A stretch of 34,251 nucleotides of DNA from Cytophagales bacterium (GTDB taxonomy: Bacteria; Bacteroidota; Bacteroidia; Cytophagales; Bernardetiaceae), in NCBI GenBank assembly GCA_013299045.1, contig JAAFJX010000034.1:1-34251 (forward strand). Reading direction: 5' to 3'. The notes under the pieces were generated by a model, which worked only from the letters and a program-made list of their open reading frames with translations, was not told the DNA's origin and ran no database searches. How positions within the stretch are numbered: position 1 is the stretch's first letter; each line of letters opens with the position of its first letter. Below are positions 1 through 7,025 of the stretch, piece by piece. Made by a program: the position numbers and the translations under genes.

Positions 1-1
1 C

Positions 2-35
2 TTTGAAATAATCTGCAAAAATTAGGTTATGTTTG
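2..35 (+). promoter_or_regulatory. Probable Bacteroidota-type promoter for the oxidoreductase gene
   Basis: A TATGTTTG box at 28-35 fits TAnnTTTG exactly, and a TTTG lies at 2-5. The spacing of 22 bp is one more than the usual 19-21. Transcription would start near 42, giving a leader of about 100 nt. The leader contains a short TGAGG/CCTCA hairpin around a T-run. A second TAATTTTG at 123-130 is too close to the start codon to serve as its promoter. Confidence 0.45.
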
Positions 36-143
36 TCATCTGAGGGGGGCGTTTTTTTCCACCTCAAATATTGACTTTGAATTAAAACATTCTTAACCCC
101 TCAATATCTTTTTGGACGGGATTAATTTTGAACTTTAAAAACT

Positions 144-1298
144 ATGAAGATACTTATCATTGGCGCTGGTATGTACGTCAGTGGCCGTAACGGTACAGGC
201 AACGGCACTATTCTCTCTGCTTTGGCGCAAACGTCCAAACACTTGCCTATTGAAGAGGTTTGCATAACAAGCCCCTCGGCAGGGAATGCTATTGTCGTTT
301 CAGAAGCAAGCGCCCGCATTAACAAATTGCTTGGCACAGAGCTCATGGTGCGTTTTGAAGTTTTGGAAAGCAGTATTCCAAACTTAGCGAGCTATGACCT
401 CGCCATAGTTTGCGTGCCCGACCACTTGCATCATCAATACGGCAAAATGGTTTTGGAAAGCGCCGTACATTGCCTCATGGTGAAGCCTCTCACACCAACA
501 CTGCGCGAGGCTATGGACTTGGAGGCCATTCGCCAGCAAAAACAAGTCTATGCAGCAGTAGAGTTCCACAAGCGTTTTGATGAAGGCAATCTGCTCGCCA
601 AAAGAATGATTCAGGAAGAGCGGCTAGGCCAAATTAGCTATATCGCCGTAGATTACAGCCAGCGCATCACTATTCCGACCGAAATTTTTAGGCAATGGGC
701 TGAAAAGAGCAACATCTTTCAGTATCTGGGCATACACTACGTAGACCAAGTTTATTTCTTGACGGGATACTGGCCCAAGCGTGTGTCGGCCATTGGCACA
801 AAAAATACGCTTAAAAGCATGGGTATAGAAGGTTTTGATTCTGTACACGTGATGAGCGAATGGGTAAATCCTAAAACAGGGCAGGAACTAGTGGCTGTTT
901 TTAATACCAACTGGATTGACCCGCGCACAAGTACGTCCATGTCCGACCAAAAATACCGCATTGTTGGCAGCAAAGGTCGTTTGGACTTAGACCAAAAAAA
1001 CAGAGGCGTGGAGTTTTCTAGCCACCACGAAGGCGTTTTGAGCATTAATCCGTATTTTTCAGAATATATGCCAGATGCTGATAATCAACACTATGACTTT
1101 GGTGGTTATGGGCACAAGAGCATTGTGCAGTTTGTGCAAGACGTAGCTGCTCTCAAAGCAGGAAGGGTAAGCGCCAATGCGCTTGCAGGCCTTAGACCCA
1201 CTTTTAAGGACTGCCTGCCCGCCACGGCGCTTGTAGAAGCCGCTAATTTGAGCCTTAGCAAAAACGGCAACTGGCATCAAATAGGCGGAAATTTTTAA
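144..1298 (+). CDS. Gfo/Idh/MocA family oxidoreductase
   Basis: This 384-aa protein looks like an NAD(P)-dependent oxidoreductase of the Gfo/Idh/MocA family. Such enzymes act on sugars, inositols or related polyols in the cytoplasm. The N-terminal Rossmann fold shows MKILIIGAG at residues 1-9, followed by an unusually glycine-rich stretch. VCVPDHLHH at 89-97 and a KP motif at K114 fit the cofactor and catalytic lysine region; the usual EKP reads VKP here. HYVD at 198-201 matches the second catalytic motif of the C-terminal alpha/beta domain. Length is normal for the family. The gene stands alone on its strand and its stop lies 7 bp from the stop of the convergent VWA gene, leaving no room for a separate terminator. 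The substrate cannot be told from sequence or neighbours. Confidence 0.85.
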   Translation: MKILIIGAGMYVSGRNGTGNGTILSALAQTSKHLPIEEVCITSPSAGNAIVVSEASARINKLLGTELMVRFEVLESSIPNLASYDLAIVCVPDHLHHQYGKMVLESAVHCLMVKPLTPTLREAMDLEAIRQQKQVYAAVEFHKRFDEGNLLAKRMIQEERLGQISYIAVDYSQRITIPTEIFRQWAEKSNIFQYLGIHYVDQVYFLTGYWPKRVSAIGTKNTLKSMGIEGFDSVHVMSEWVNPKTGQELVAVFNTNWIDPRTSTSMSDQKYRIVGSKGRLDLDQKNRGVEFSSHHEGVLSINPYFSEYMPDADNQHYDFGGYGHKSIVQFVQDVAALKAGRVSANALAGLRPTFKDCLPATALVEAANLSLSKNGNWHQIGGNF

Positions 1299-1305
1299 AA
1301 AATAA

Positions 1306-2418
1306 TCATAGATAACTTGCAACCAGTCCAGGAAAGGCATCGGGCGTGCAGCCAAAAACAGGTATGCCCAGGTCTTGAATGCGTGCAGCGGCTGCCTGAT
1401 TATAAACGGGTATGCCTTGGTCTGAAAGGCTCAACAGCACAATCAACCTAGCCCCTGAATCTTGTATTTGGGCTATGTGCTGCATCATTTGCAGCTCGCT
1501 GCCGCCCTCAAAAAGGTCTGTTATTAACAAAAAAATGGTGTCGGCTGGGCGGCTTATGAGCTGGCGAGAGTAAGCTAGGGCTTTGGCGATGTCTGTACCA
1601 CCACCAAGCTGCGTACCAAAAAGAACTTCTACGGGGTCGTGCAGATATTCGGTTAGGTCTGCCACCTGCACATCAAAAACCACTAAATGTGTTTTGAGCG
1701 CATTTAGGCTTGCCATGACTGAAGCCAGAATGCCAGTATAAACAACAGAAGTAGCCATAGAGCCGCTCTGGTCTAGGCAAATGATGAGGTCTTTGACGGA
1801 ACGGCCTTTGCGACCTCTCCCCTCTAGCTTTTGAGGAATAATAATTTTGTGGTCGGGCTGGTAGTGCCTGAGGTTTTTCCTGACTGTTTTGAGCCAGTCC
1901 AATTCATTTAACTTGGGGCGGCTATTGCGGGTTTGGCGGCTCAATGCACCACGCAAGGCTTTTTCGGTAAGAGGCTTTAGTTTTTGGGTAAGTTCTTGGG
2001 CTAGTCGTCGGACAATTTGCCGAGCAACTTCTTTGGCTTTTTGTGGCACTGCCCCCTTGAGAGAAAGTAAAGCTACCGCCAAATGCACATCAGGCACAAT
2101 GTTGTTTAGTAGCTCGTCTTCTTGAAGAATCTGCTCTAGTTTCAGTTTTTTAAGGGCATCTTTTTGGAGGATACTGACTACCGTCTGTGGAAAATATTGC
2201 CTAATATTGCCTAACCAAGGGCTTACGTGTGGTCTGCTGCTACCCAAACCAGCTTTTTGGTTTTGGTCGCTGTAAAGAAAGTCTAAGGTTTTATCTATAT
2301 GCCGTTCTTCTTCGCTGAGTAGTTCGGTGCTTTCTTGCTCCTCACGACCTAGCACTAAGCGCCAGCGTTTGGCACGGAGTTCTTCATTAGGTGGGTTTGT
2401 GGTTTCTCTCTCTGACAT
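1306..2418 (-). CDS. VWA domain protein of the type usually paired with MoxR ATPases
   Basis: A 370-aa cytoplasmic protein with a C-terminal von Willebrand A domain (about 205-370). The metal-ion site is visible as DQSGSM, the second MIDAS motif as GGGTDI and the third as ITDLFEG. The N-terminal half carries RAKRWRLVLG, GLGSSRPHVSPWLGNIR and DWLKTVRKNLRHY. From memory these match a specific VWA family that in other bacteria sits in an operon with a MoxR AAA+ ATPase, DUF5682, DUF5691 and SWIM zinc-finger proteins. In that setting the VWA protein is thought to work with the ATPase as a chaperone-like pair. None of those partners is in this window. Its upstream neighbour is a TPR lipoprotein only 5 bp away, so the two are probably co-transcribed. 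The family assignment is firm as VWA and moderate for the subfamily. Confidence 0.85.
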   Translation of the reverse strand: MSERETTNPPNEELRAKRWRLVLGREEQESTELLSEEERHIDKTLDFLYSDQNQKAGLGSSRPHVSPWLGNIRQYFPQTVVSILQKDALKKLKLEQILQEDELLNNIVPDVHLAVALLSLKGAVPQKAKEVARQIVRRLAQELTQKLKPLTEKALRGALSRQTRNSRPKLNELDWLKTVRKNLRHYQPDHKIIIPQKLEGRGRKGRSVKDLIICLDQSGSMATSVVYTGILASVMASLNALKTHLVVFDVQVADLTEYLHDPVEVLFGTQLGGGTDIAKALAYSRQLISRPADTIFLLITDLFEGGSELQMMQHIAQIQDSGARLIVLLSLSDQGIPVYNQAAAARIQDLGIPVFGCTPDAFPGLVASYL

Positions 2419-2423
2419 AGTGG

Positions 2424-3593
2424 CTATCTGATGGAGTCCGAGATACTAGGCACAAGGTCTGAAATCTGTTCTCGTTCATAGTTTTTCTTATCGTCGCGGT
2501 TGCGCTGGCGGCGTTTAAACTCTAAGTATTCAGGGCTTTGCTTGAATATCCAGAAATCTACACGCTTTTTCATGCGCTTTTGTGCTTTTTCAAACTCTTG
2601 GTTATTGGGATCTAGCTTGAGCGCTGCGGCATAATACCCCTCAGAAAGCATAACATCTCTAAAATACTTTTCGTGAATAAAACCCATGTAATAGTAAGCA
2701 GAAGTCAGTTTTGGGTTGTGCCTGATGGCGAGCTCAAACAACGTTTTTGCTCTAGAAATGTACTTTTTGTTGAGATAGTAAATACCCCCCTGGTGAGCGG
2801 CACGCCAATGTGTACTATCTAGCGCCACCACCCGCTCAAAGCAAGTGGCTGAGGTATCAAACCTGTTCAAGTTTTTAAGATTTATGCCCAGTTCATAAAG
2901 AAAATCGGGGTCTTGGCCAAAGAGTTTGAGCGACTCATGCGTGAGCTTGTTTGCGTATTTTAACTTACCTAATTTACTGAAAATCTGAATGATGTCCAAT
3001 CTGGCAGGTTTGTATGCAGGGTCTTGCGCCAAAACGGCTCTCAAATACATAAATGCTTTGGCAGTGTCTTGATATTGCTTAAAAATAGCCCCTTTGTAAT
3101 AAAGTACTTCTTTGTCTTCGGGAAAAAATTTTTCTACACGCTCAATATTTTTGAGGGCATTGTTGTAATCTTTATACTCATACTGAATTTTGGCGAGTGC
3201 TCTATAAAAAGATAACTGTCCCGTACCAATTTTTTCAGCCTTTTGAGCGGTTTGTAGTGCTTGTTTGGGGTTATTGTTACGGTAGTGGAGTAGCGTGAGT
3301 AGATAATAGGCTTCATCATGCTTGGGCGATAGCCGAATGCACTCTATGGCATCAGTAACGGCAGCCGCATACCATTTTTTTTGGTCGTAGAGCCTCGCAC
3401 GCTGAAAAAAAAGTTCTGCTATTTGAGGCTTATCTTTGATATAACTACTCAGCTCACTTATCTGCTTATCCAAGTTGGTATTGCGTGCATTGGGTGGTGG
3501 CGGAATCTCAGTTTTGGGGCTAAAATCTAACTTACAGGCGTTTAGTCCCAAAAGTATCAACAAACAAGCGGGCAGCCAAATACCCATTCGCAT
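2424..3593 (-). CDS. TPR-repeat lipoprotein
   Basis: A 389-aa protein anchored as a lipoprotein and built from tetratricopeptide repeats. I chose the ATG at 3593 because it gives a standard signal peptide with a lipobox LNAC and the cysteine at residue 20. An upstream in-frame ATG at 3641 would put a second hydrophobic stretch before it. After a proline-rich linker there are about eight TPR-like units, for example AELFFQRARLYDQKKWYAAA and HDEAYYLLTLLHYRNNNPKQ. The C-terminus is highly charged (about FKRRQRNRDDKKNYEREQ). TPR proteins are scaffolds for protein-protein contacts, and this one should act at the periplasmic face of a membrane. The gene ends 5 bp before the VWA gene and follows three tiny lipoprotein genes on the same strand. 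The binding partner is unknown. Confidence 0.85.
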   Translation of the reverse strand: MRMGIWLPACLLILLGLNACKLDFSPKTEIPPPPNARNTNLDKQISELSSYIKDKPQIAELFFQRARLYDQKKWYAAAVTDAIECIRLSPKHDEAYYLLTLLHYRNNNPKQALQTAQKAEKIGTGQLSFYRALAKIQYEYKDYNNALKNIERVEKFFPEDKEVLYYKGAIFKQYQDTAKAFMYLRAVLAQDPAYKPARLDIIQIFSKLGKLKYANKLTHESLKLFGQDPDFLYELGINLKNLNRFDTSATCFERVVALDSTHWRAAHQGGIYYLNKKYISRAKTLFELAIRHNPKLTSAYYYMGFIHEKYFRDVMLSEGYYAAALKLDPNNQEFEKAQKRMKKRVDFWIFKQSPEYLEFKRRQRNRDDKKNYEREQISDLVPSISDSIR

Positions 3594-3684
3594 ACAGAGG
3601 CAAGCTATTGTTATAAAAATAGGAAAAGGAATAAAGCGCATTATTTAAAGCCTTTAGTAGAGCCAAACCACCGTATTTCACGGC

Positions 3685-3852
3685 CTAACAGTCCTTTATT
3701 GGGCAAGGAATAGGGCGATGCCGCGACAGTTTCTTTTTCTTATGAGGCTTGTGTGTACTGTTGCACGCACCAGCACAAAGACAAGCCAATATGAGTACAA
3801 AGTAAACCCAAACACGTGTTTTTTCCAAATGTTTTTTGATAATTAGCCTCAT
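3685..3852 (-). CDS. Tiny cationic lipoprotein (55 aa)
   Basis: An unlisted short gene found by reading the minus strand. It has a hydrophobic segment (VWVYFVLILACLCAG) leading into lipobox AGAC with the cysteine at residue 30. The mature part is only 26 residues, rich in lysine, arginine and histidine (STHKPHKKKKLSRHR), and ends PIPCPIKDC with two further cysteines. This resembles the many very small lipoproteins of Bacteroidota whose function is unknown. It lies directly upstream of the TPR lipoprotein and downstream of two other tiny lipoprotein genes. The TATCTTTG just before its ATG is probably chance, as a transcript from it would have almost no leader. Confidence 0.6.
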   Translation of the reverse strand: MRLIIKKHLEKTRVWVYFVLILACLCAGACNSTHKPHKKKKLSRHRPIPCPIKDC

Positions 3853-3893
3853 ACAAAGATAAATTTGGGTTCAAAGGAGGTTAAAACTAGCGC

Positions 3894-4040
3894 CTAACGT
3901 TTTTTCTTAGCCTTCACATAGCTTCTGTGCTTGGGTGTCCAAGGCTGTTTTGGGGTATGTACACAGCCATACAAAAAGACCGCAATCAAAAACAAAGCCG
4001 TTGCTTTAATCAAACAAATGGAAAGATGCCTTTTCTTCAT
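3894..4040 (-). CDS. Tiny cationic lipoprotein (48 aa), paralogue of the next gene upstream
   Basis: The ATG at 4040 gives MKKRH, a hydrophobic segment and lipobox LYGC with the cysteine at residue 26. A longer reading back to 4127 would add 29 residues ahead of a normal signal peptide, so I reject it. The mature peptide is 23 residues: CVHTPKQPWTPKHRSY followed by a lysine/arginine tail. The block CVHTPKQPWTP closely matches CVHAPKQAWTP in the 58-aa protein encoded 127 bp upstream, so the two look like tandem paralogues. Function unknown; it should be a membrane-anchored, strongly basic peptide. Confidence 0.65.
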   Translation of the reverse strand: MKKRHLSICLIKATALFLIAVFLYGCVHTPKQPWTPKHRSYVKAKKKR

Positions 4041-4097
4041 GGCACTTAAACAATGATTTAGTAAATAAAGTATAGTGATTTTTGTGAAAGGGTTATT

Positions 4098-4122
4098 TTT
4101 TGTGCAGTATCGTTGCACAAAA
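4098..4122. repeat. Nine-bp inverted repeat between two tiny lipoprotein genes
   Basis: TTTTGTGCA at 4098-4106 and TGCACAAAA at 4114-4122 form a perfect 9-bp stem around a 7-nt loop. On the minus strand the stem is followed by an A-run, not a T-run, so it does not look like a classical terminator for the 58-aa lipoprotein gene. It may be a processing or stabilising hairpin, or an operator. Confidence 0.5.
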
Positions 4123-4167
4123 TGCAAGCTAGTACATGAAAAGAGCGTTTTTTGTTGCGAGCACCTC

Positions 4168-4344
4168 CTACCAAACCTTAACGTGCTTTAATTTGCGTTC
4201 AGTTTTGGAGCTAGCAGGCTTTTTGTTTACCAAAGTGCCTTTGTTATTGCGCGGTGTCCAGGCTTGCTTAGGAGCGTGTACGCAGGAAGTGGCCACCAGC
4301 GCCAAACAAAACGATACTGCCATTGCTATAATGAGATTCTTCAT
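4168..4344 (-). CDS. Tiny cationic lipoprotein (58 aa), first of three in a row
   Basis: A minus-strand ATG at 4344 opens a 58-codon frame ending in TAG at 4168. It encodes MKNLIIAMAVSFCLALVAT and lipobox ATSC with the cysteine at residue 21, then CVHAPKQAWTPRNN and a lysine-rich tail ending KHVKVW. The CVH.PKQ.WTP block is shared with the 48-aa lipoprotein downstream, and the two also share size, signal and basic tail. Conservation of the peptide in two neighbouring frames is the main argument that both are real genes. The plus-strand reading across the same stretch has no such support. Function unknown. Confidence 0.65.
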   Translation of the reverse strand: MKNLIIAMAVSFCLALVATSCVHAPKQAWTPRNNKGTLVNKKPASSKTERKLKHVKVW

Positions 4345-4767
4345 ATCGGAAGTGGTTTTTAGGAGATAGTTTTCCTTAGAACGAACTAAAAGTAGATTTC
4401 TTACAAATCAAAGACTCAAATATTGTGCATATTTACTTAACTACGTATAAATTCTAAGAATATTGCAGCTATTTATGAAATGCCTACTATTTAAAGCCGC
4501 ACTTTGTGATGGCGCAGGCATCACAAAAACCTGGCTATTTTGTTGTTGCTTCTGAAAAACACAATGAATTTCTTGGACTAGTTTATTCAATCAGTTCTTA
4601 GCTAGTCATCTATAAAGCCAAGTATTCTCATAAACTTTGAACAATGATAAAAAAAAATTTATATTTGCGTCCGCTTCAAAAAAAGCATTCTTAATGCGAT
4701 GCTGTTCTTGCCCCTGTTTCTGAACACAAACTAGCCTATTGCTTTACTTATCAACTCTTTAGTTCAA
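4345..4767. other. Divergent intergenic region, 423 bp
   Basis: The region separates the minus-strand lipoprotein cluster from the plus-strand DUF5916 gene. It is AT-rich. A good plus-strand promoter lies at 4636-4667. A weaker minus-strand candidate has a TACTTTTA reading at 4387-4394, one base off the -7 consensus, with a TTTG 22 bp upstream. No open frame, tRNA or riboswitch pattern was recognised. Confidence 0.5.
4636..4667 (+). promoter_or_regulatory. Bacteroidota-type promoter for the DUF5916/RING unit
   Basis: TTTG at 4636-4639 and TATATTTG at 4660-4667 are separated by exactly 20 bp, a full match to the Bacteroidota consensus. The leader to the ATG at 4768 would be about 95 nt and includes a small hairpin GCATT/AATGC near 4684-4697. 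Confidence 0.7.
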
Positions 4768-7008
4768 ATGAAACACTTGAACACCCTTAGTTTGGTGCTC
4801 TTGTTTTTGCTTGCTTATGCCCCGCTTTGCGCACAAGATAATGCGAACATGAATGATGCACTGCCTCAGTTGAGTGCCTCCAAAATTACCCAAAAAATTA
4901 GCATAGACGGTCTGCTTAACGAACCAGAATGGGAGCAACAAATACAAGATACCCAAACTCCATTTAGGCTTAATTTTCCGAACGATGTGGACTTGGCGCA
5001 GTCTCAAACGGAAGTAAAAGTACTTTTTGATGATAATTTTTTGTATATAGCTGCCACCTGTTACGATAGCTCCCCCGAAAAAAAGAATGTTGTATCATCT
5101 CTGAAGCGCGATTTTCAATGGGATTTAAACGAAAACTTCAATGTTTATATAGACCCCTTCCAAGACAAACTGAATGGTTTTTGTTTTACGTCTTCTATTA
5201 TGGGCGTGCAGTTGGAATGCCTCATGTCTGATGGCAGCTCTTTTGATTGCTCTTGGGACACCTGGTGGCTGAGCGCTGTCAAACGTTATGAGACCTATTG
5301 GACGGTAGAAATGGCTATCCCTTTCCGGGTGTTGCGTTACAAGGATATGTCTAGCACTTGGGGGATTAATTTTGCGCGCAACAATACCAAAAACAATCAG
5401 ATTTCTACTTGGGCACGTGTACCGCAAGCATACAGCGCTGGCACTTTGGCTTTTTGCGGGGCGCTTAACTTCTCTGAGCCTGTCAAGCGCATGAAGGCGA
5501 ATGTGGCGCTAATTCCTTATGTGTCTGGCCAAACTGGGCGGGACTACGTCAATAATACCAAGCAGAATATTCCAAATTTGGGTACTGATGCTAAAGTAGC
5601 CGTAACCTCTTCGCTGAATTTGGACTTGACCGTCAATCCTGATTTTTCGCAGGTAGAAGTGGACAGGCAGGTTACAAACTTGAGCCGCTTCGAGATATTT
5701 TTTCCTGAAAGGCGGCAATTTTTTGTGGAGAACAGCGACCTTTTTTCACGCTTTGGCTTCCGCAACTTGCGCCCTTTTTTTTCGCGCCGAATCGGCATAG
5801 GCTTTGACACCACCACCCAGCAGATTGTCCAAAACCCTATCATCTATGGTGCACGCCTAAGTGGTAGGCTAGACGAAAAATGGCGTATTGGGGCAATGAA
5901 CATACAAACTGCTGCTAACAATGCCAAAGGGATTCAGGCTCAAAATTATAGCGTAGCGGCTGTTCAGAGGCAAATTTTTACGCGCTCAAATATTGCTCTT
6001 ATTGGTGTGAATCGCCAAGTGGTAGGAGATAGCAATCCTGATGAGCGCTATAAACGTATGCTGGGAGCTGATTTCAACTATCAGTCCAAAGACAACAAAT
6101 GGTGGGCGAAAGTCTTTTACCACCGTGCTTTTGACCCTCTTAAAAAATCGCAGAATCATTCACACGCAGGTTTTTTGAACTACCGAAGCCGCAAATTCAA
6201 CATTTGGTGGAATCATGAGTATGCTGGACAAAACTACGACATCAATGATATTGGTTTTGTATCCCGAAATGCTATGTGGCGCTTTGAGCCTATTTTTGAG
6301 TATTTTATGTATCCAAAATCCAAAAAAATATTCCGCTTTGGCCTCAAAAGCTACAACAATATGTATATGCAGTTGGACAGAAAAATAACAGATGTTTATC
6401 AAGAAATAGAGTTTTCTACCGAGCTTCTCAACACGATGCAACTCACCTTCTGGATTTTTAGAGATTATACCTATCTCTTTTTCCCATTTAACCCAGCCAA
6501 CAATCCTAACAAACCTAAGCTACCAGAGAACACGGACTATCAAGTCAATGGCTGGGCTATGTATTTTAACACGGATATTCGTAAACCTCTGAATATGGAT
6601 TTTTACGTCAATTACGGCGGCTATTATCTGGGCACAAAGTTAGAAATGAACGGAACAATCAATTATCGCGTGCAGCCTTATGGCTCACTAGCGCTCGATG
6701 TTACTTACAATGCCATTGAGCAAACCACCGAGCTTGGTAACGCCTACTTTTTATTAGTGGCTCCGCGCATTGATGCGTCTTTTTCGCGTTCTTTGTTCCT
6801 AACAACTTTCTTGCAGTACAACACACAAACTAATAATTTTAACATAAACAGCCGCTTACAATGGCGTTTTAAACCTGTTTCGGATTTGTTTTTGGTGTAC
6901 TCAGACAATTACGGCATTGACGATGGTGTAATGAATACGGCAAACTGGATACCCAAAAGCCGCGCTTTGGTTTTAAAATTAACGTACTTTATCATGCCCC
7001 GTCGCTAA
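4768..7008 (+). CDS. DUF5916 outer-membrane protein with N-terminal CBM9-like domain
   Basis: A 746-aa exported protein. Residues 1-22 are a signal peptide ending PLCAQ. A carbohydrate-binding-family-9-like domain follows (about 38-220), opening with KISIDGLLNEPEWEQ, a typical start for this fold. The DUF5916 region begins near 240; its hallmark is visible in DLTVNPDFSQVEVDRQVTN and FFPERRQFFVENSDLF. The rest is rich in alternating aromatic strands and looks like an outer-membrane beta-barrel. Length is normal for this common Bacteroidota family. The molecular role is not established; a surface or transport role linked to carbohydrates is often assumed. The next gene starts 17 bp downstream, so the two are probably one transcript. 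Confidence 0.85.
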   Translation: MKHLNTLSLVLLFLLAYAPLCAQDNANMNDALPQLSASKITQKISIDGLLNEPEWEQQIQDTQTPFRLNFPNDVDLAQSQTEVKVLFDDNFLYIAATCYDSSPEKKNVVSSLKRDFQWDLNENFNVYIDPFQDKLNGFCFTSSIMGVQLECLMSDGSSFDCSWDTWWLSAVKRYETYWTVEMAIPFRVLRYKDMSSTWGINFARNNTKNNQISTWARVPQAYSAGTLAFCGALNFSEPVKRMKANVALIPYVSGQTGRDYVNNTKQNIPNLGTDAKVAVTSSLNLDLTVNPDFSQVEVDRQVTNLSRFEIFFPERRQFFVENSDLFSRFGFRNLRPFFSRRIGIGFDTTTQQIVQNPIIYGARLSGRLDEKWRIGAMNIQTAANNAKGIQAQNYSVAAVQRQIFTRSNIALIGVNRQVVGDSNPDERYKRMLGADFNYQSKDNKWWAKVFYHRAFDPLKKSQNHSHAGFLNYRSRKFNIWWNHEYAGQNYDINDIGFVSRNAMWRFEPIFEYFMYPKSKKIFRFGLKSYNNMYMQLDRKITDVYQEIEFSTELLNTMQLTFWIFRDYTYLFFPFNPANNPNKPKLPENTDYQVNGWAMYFNTDIRKPLNMDFYVNYGGYYLGTKLEMNGTINYRVQPYGSLALDVTYNAIEQTTELGNAYFLLVAPRIDASFSRSLFLTTFLQYNTQTNNFNINSRLQWRFKPVSDLFLVYSDNYGIDDGVMNTANWIPKSRALVLKLTYFIMPRR

Positions 7009-7025
7009 GACAACAACTAGATTTT

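Noticed and set aside
3667-3700. A frameshifted extension of the 55-aa lipoprotein (a frame ending REIRWFGSTKGFK)
   Set aside because: The alternative frame has no start and would need a frameshift; the stop after PCPIKDC gives a plausible natural end.
3858-3865. TATCTTTG-like promoter box directly before the 55-aa lipoprotein start
   Set aside because: It would put the transcription start at or inside the start codon, and no TTTG lies 19-21 bp upstream.
4136-4369. A 77-codon plus-strand frame over the 58-aa lipoprotein
   Set aside because: It has no signal or domain. The minus-strand frame has a lipobox and a paralogue next door.
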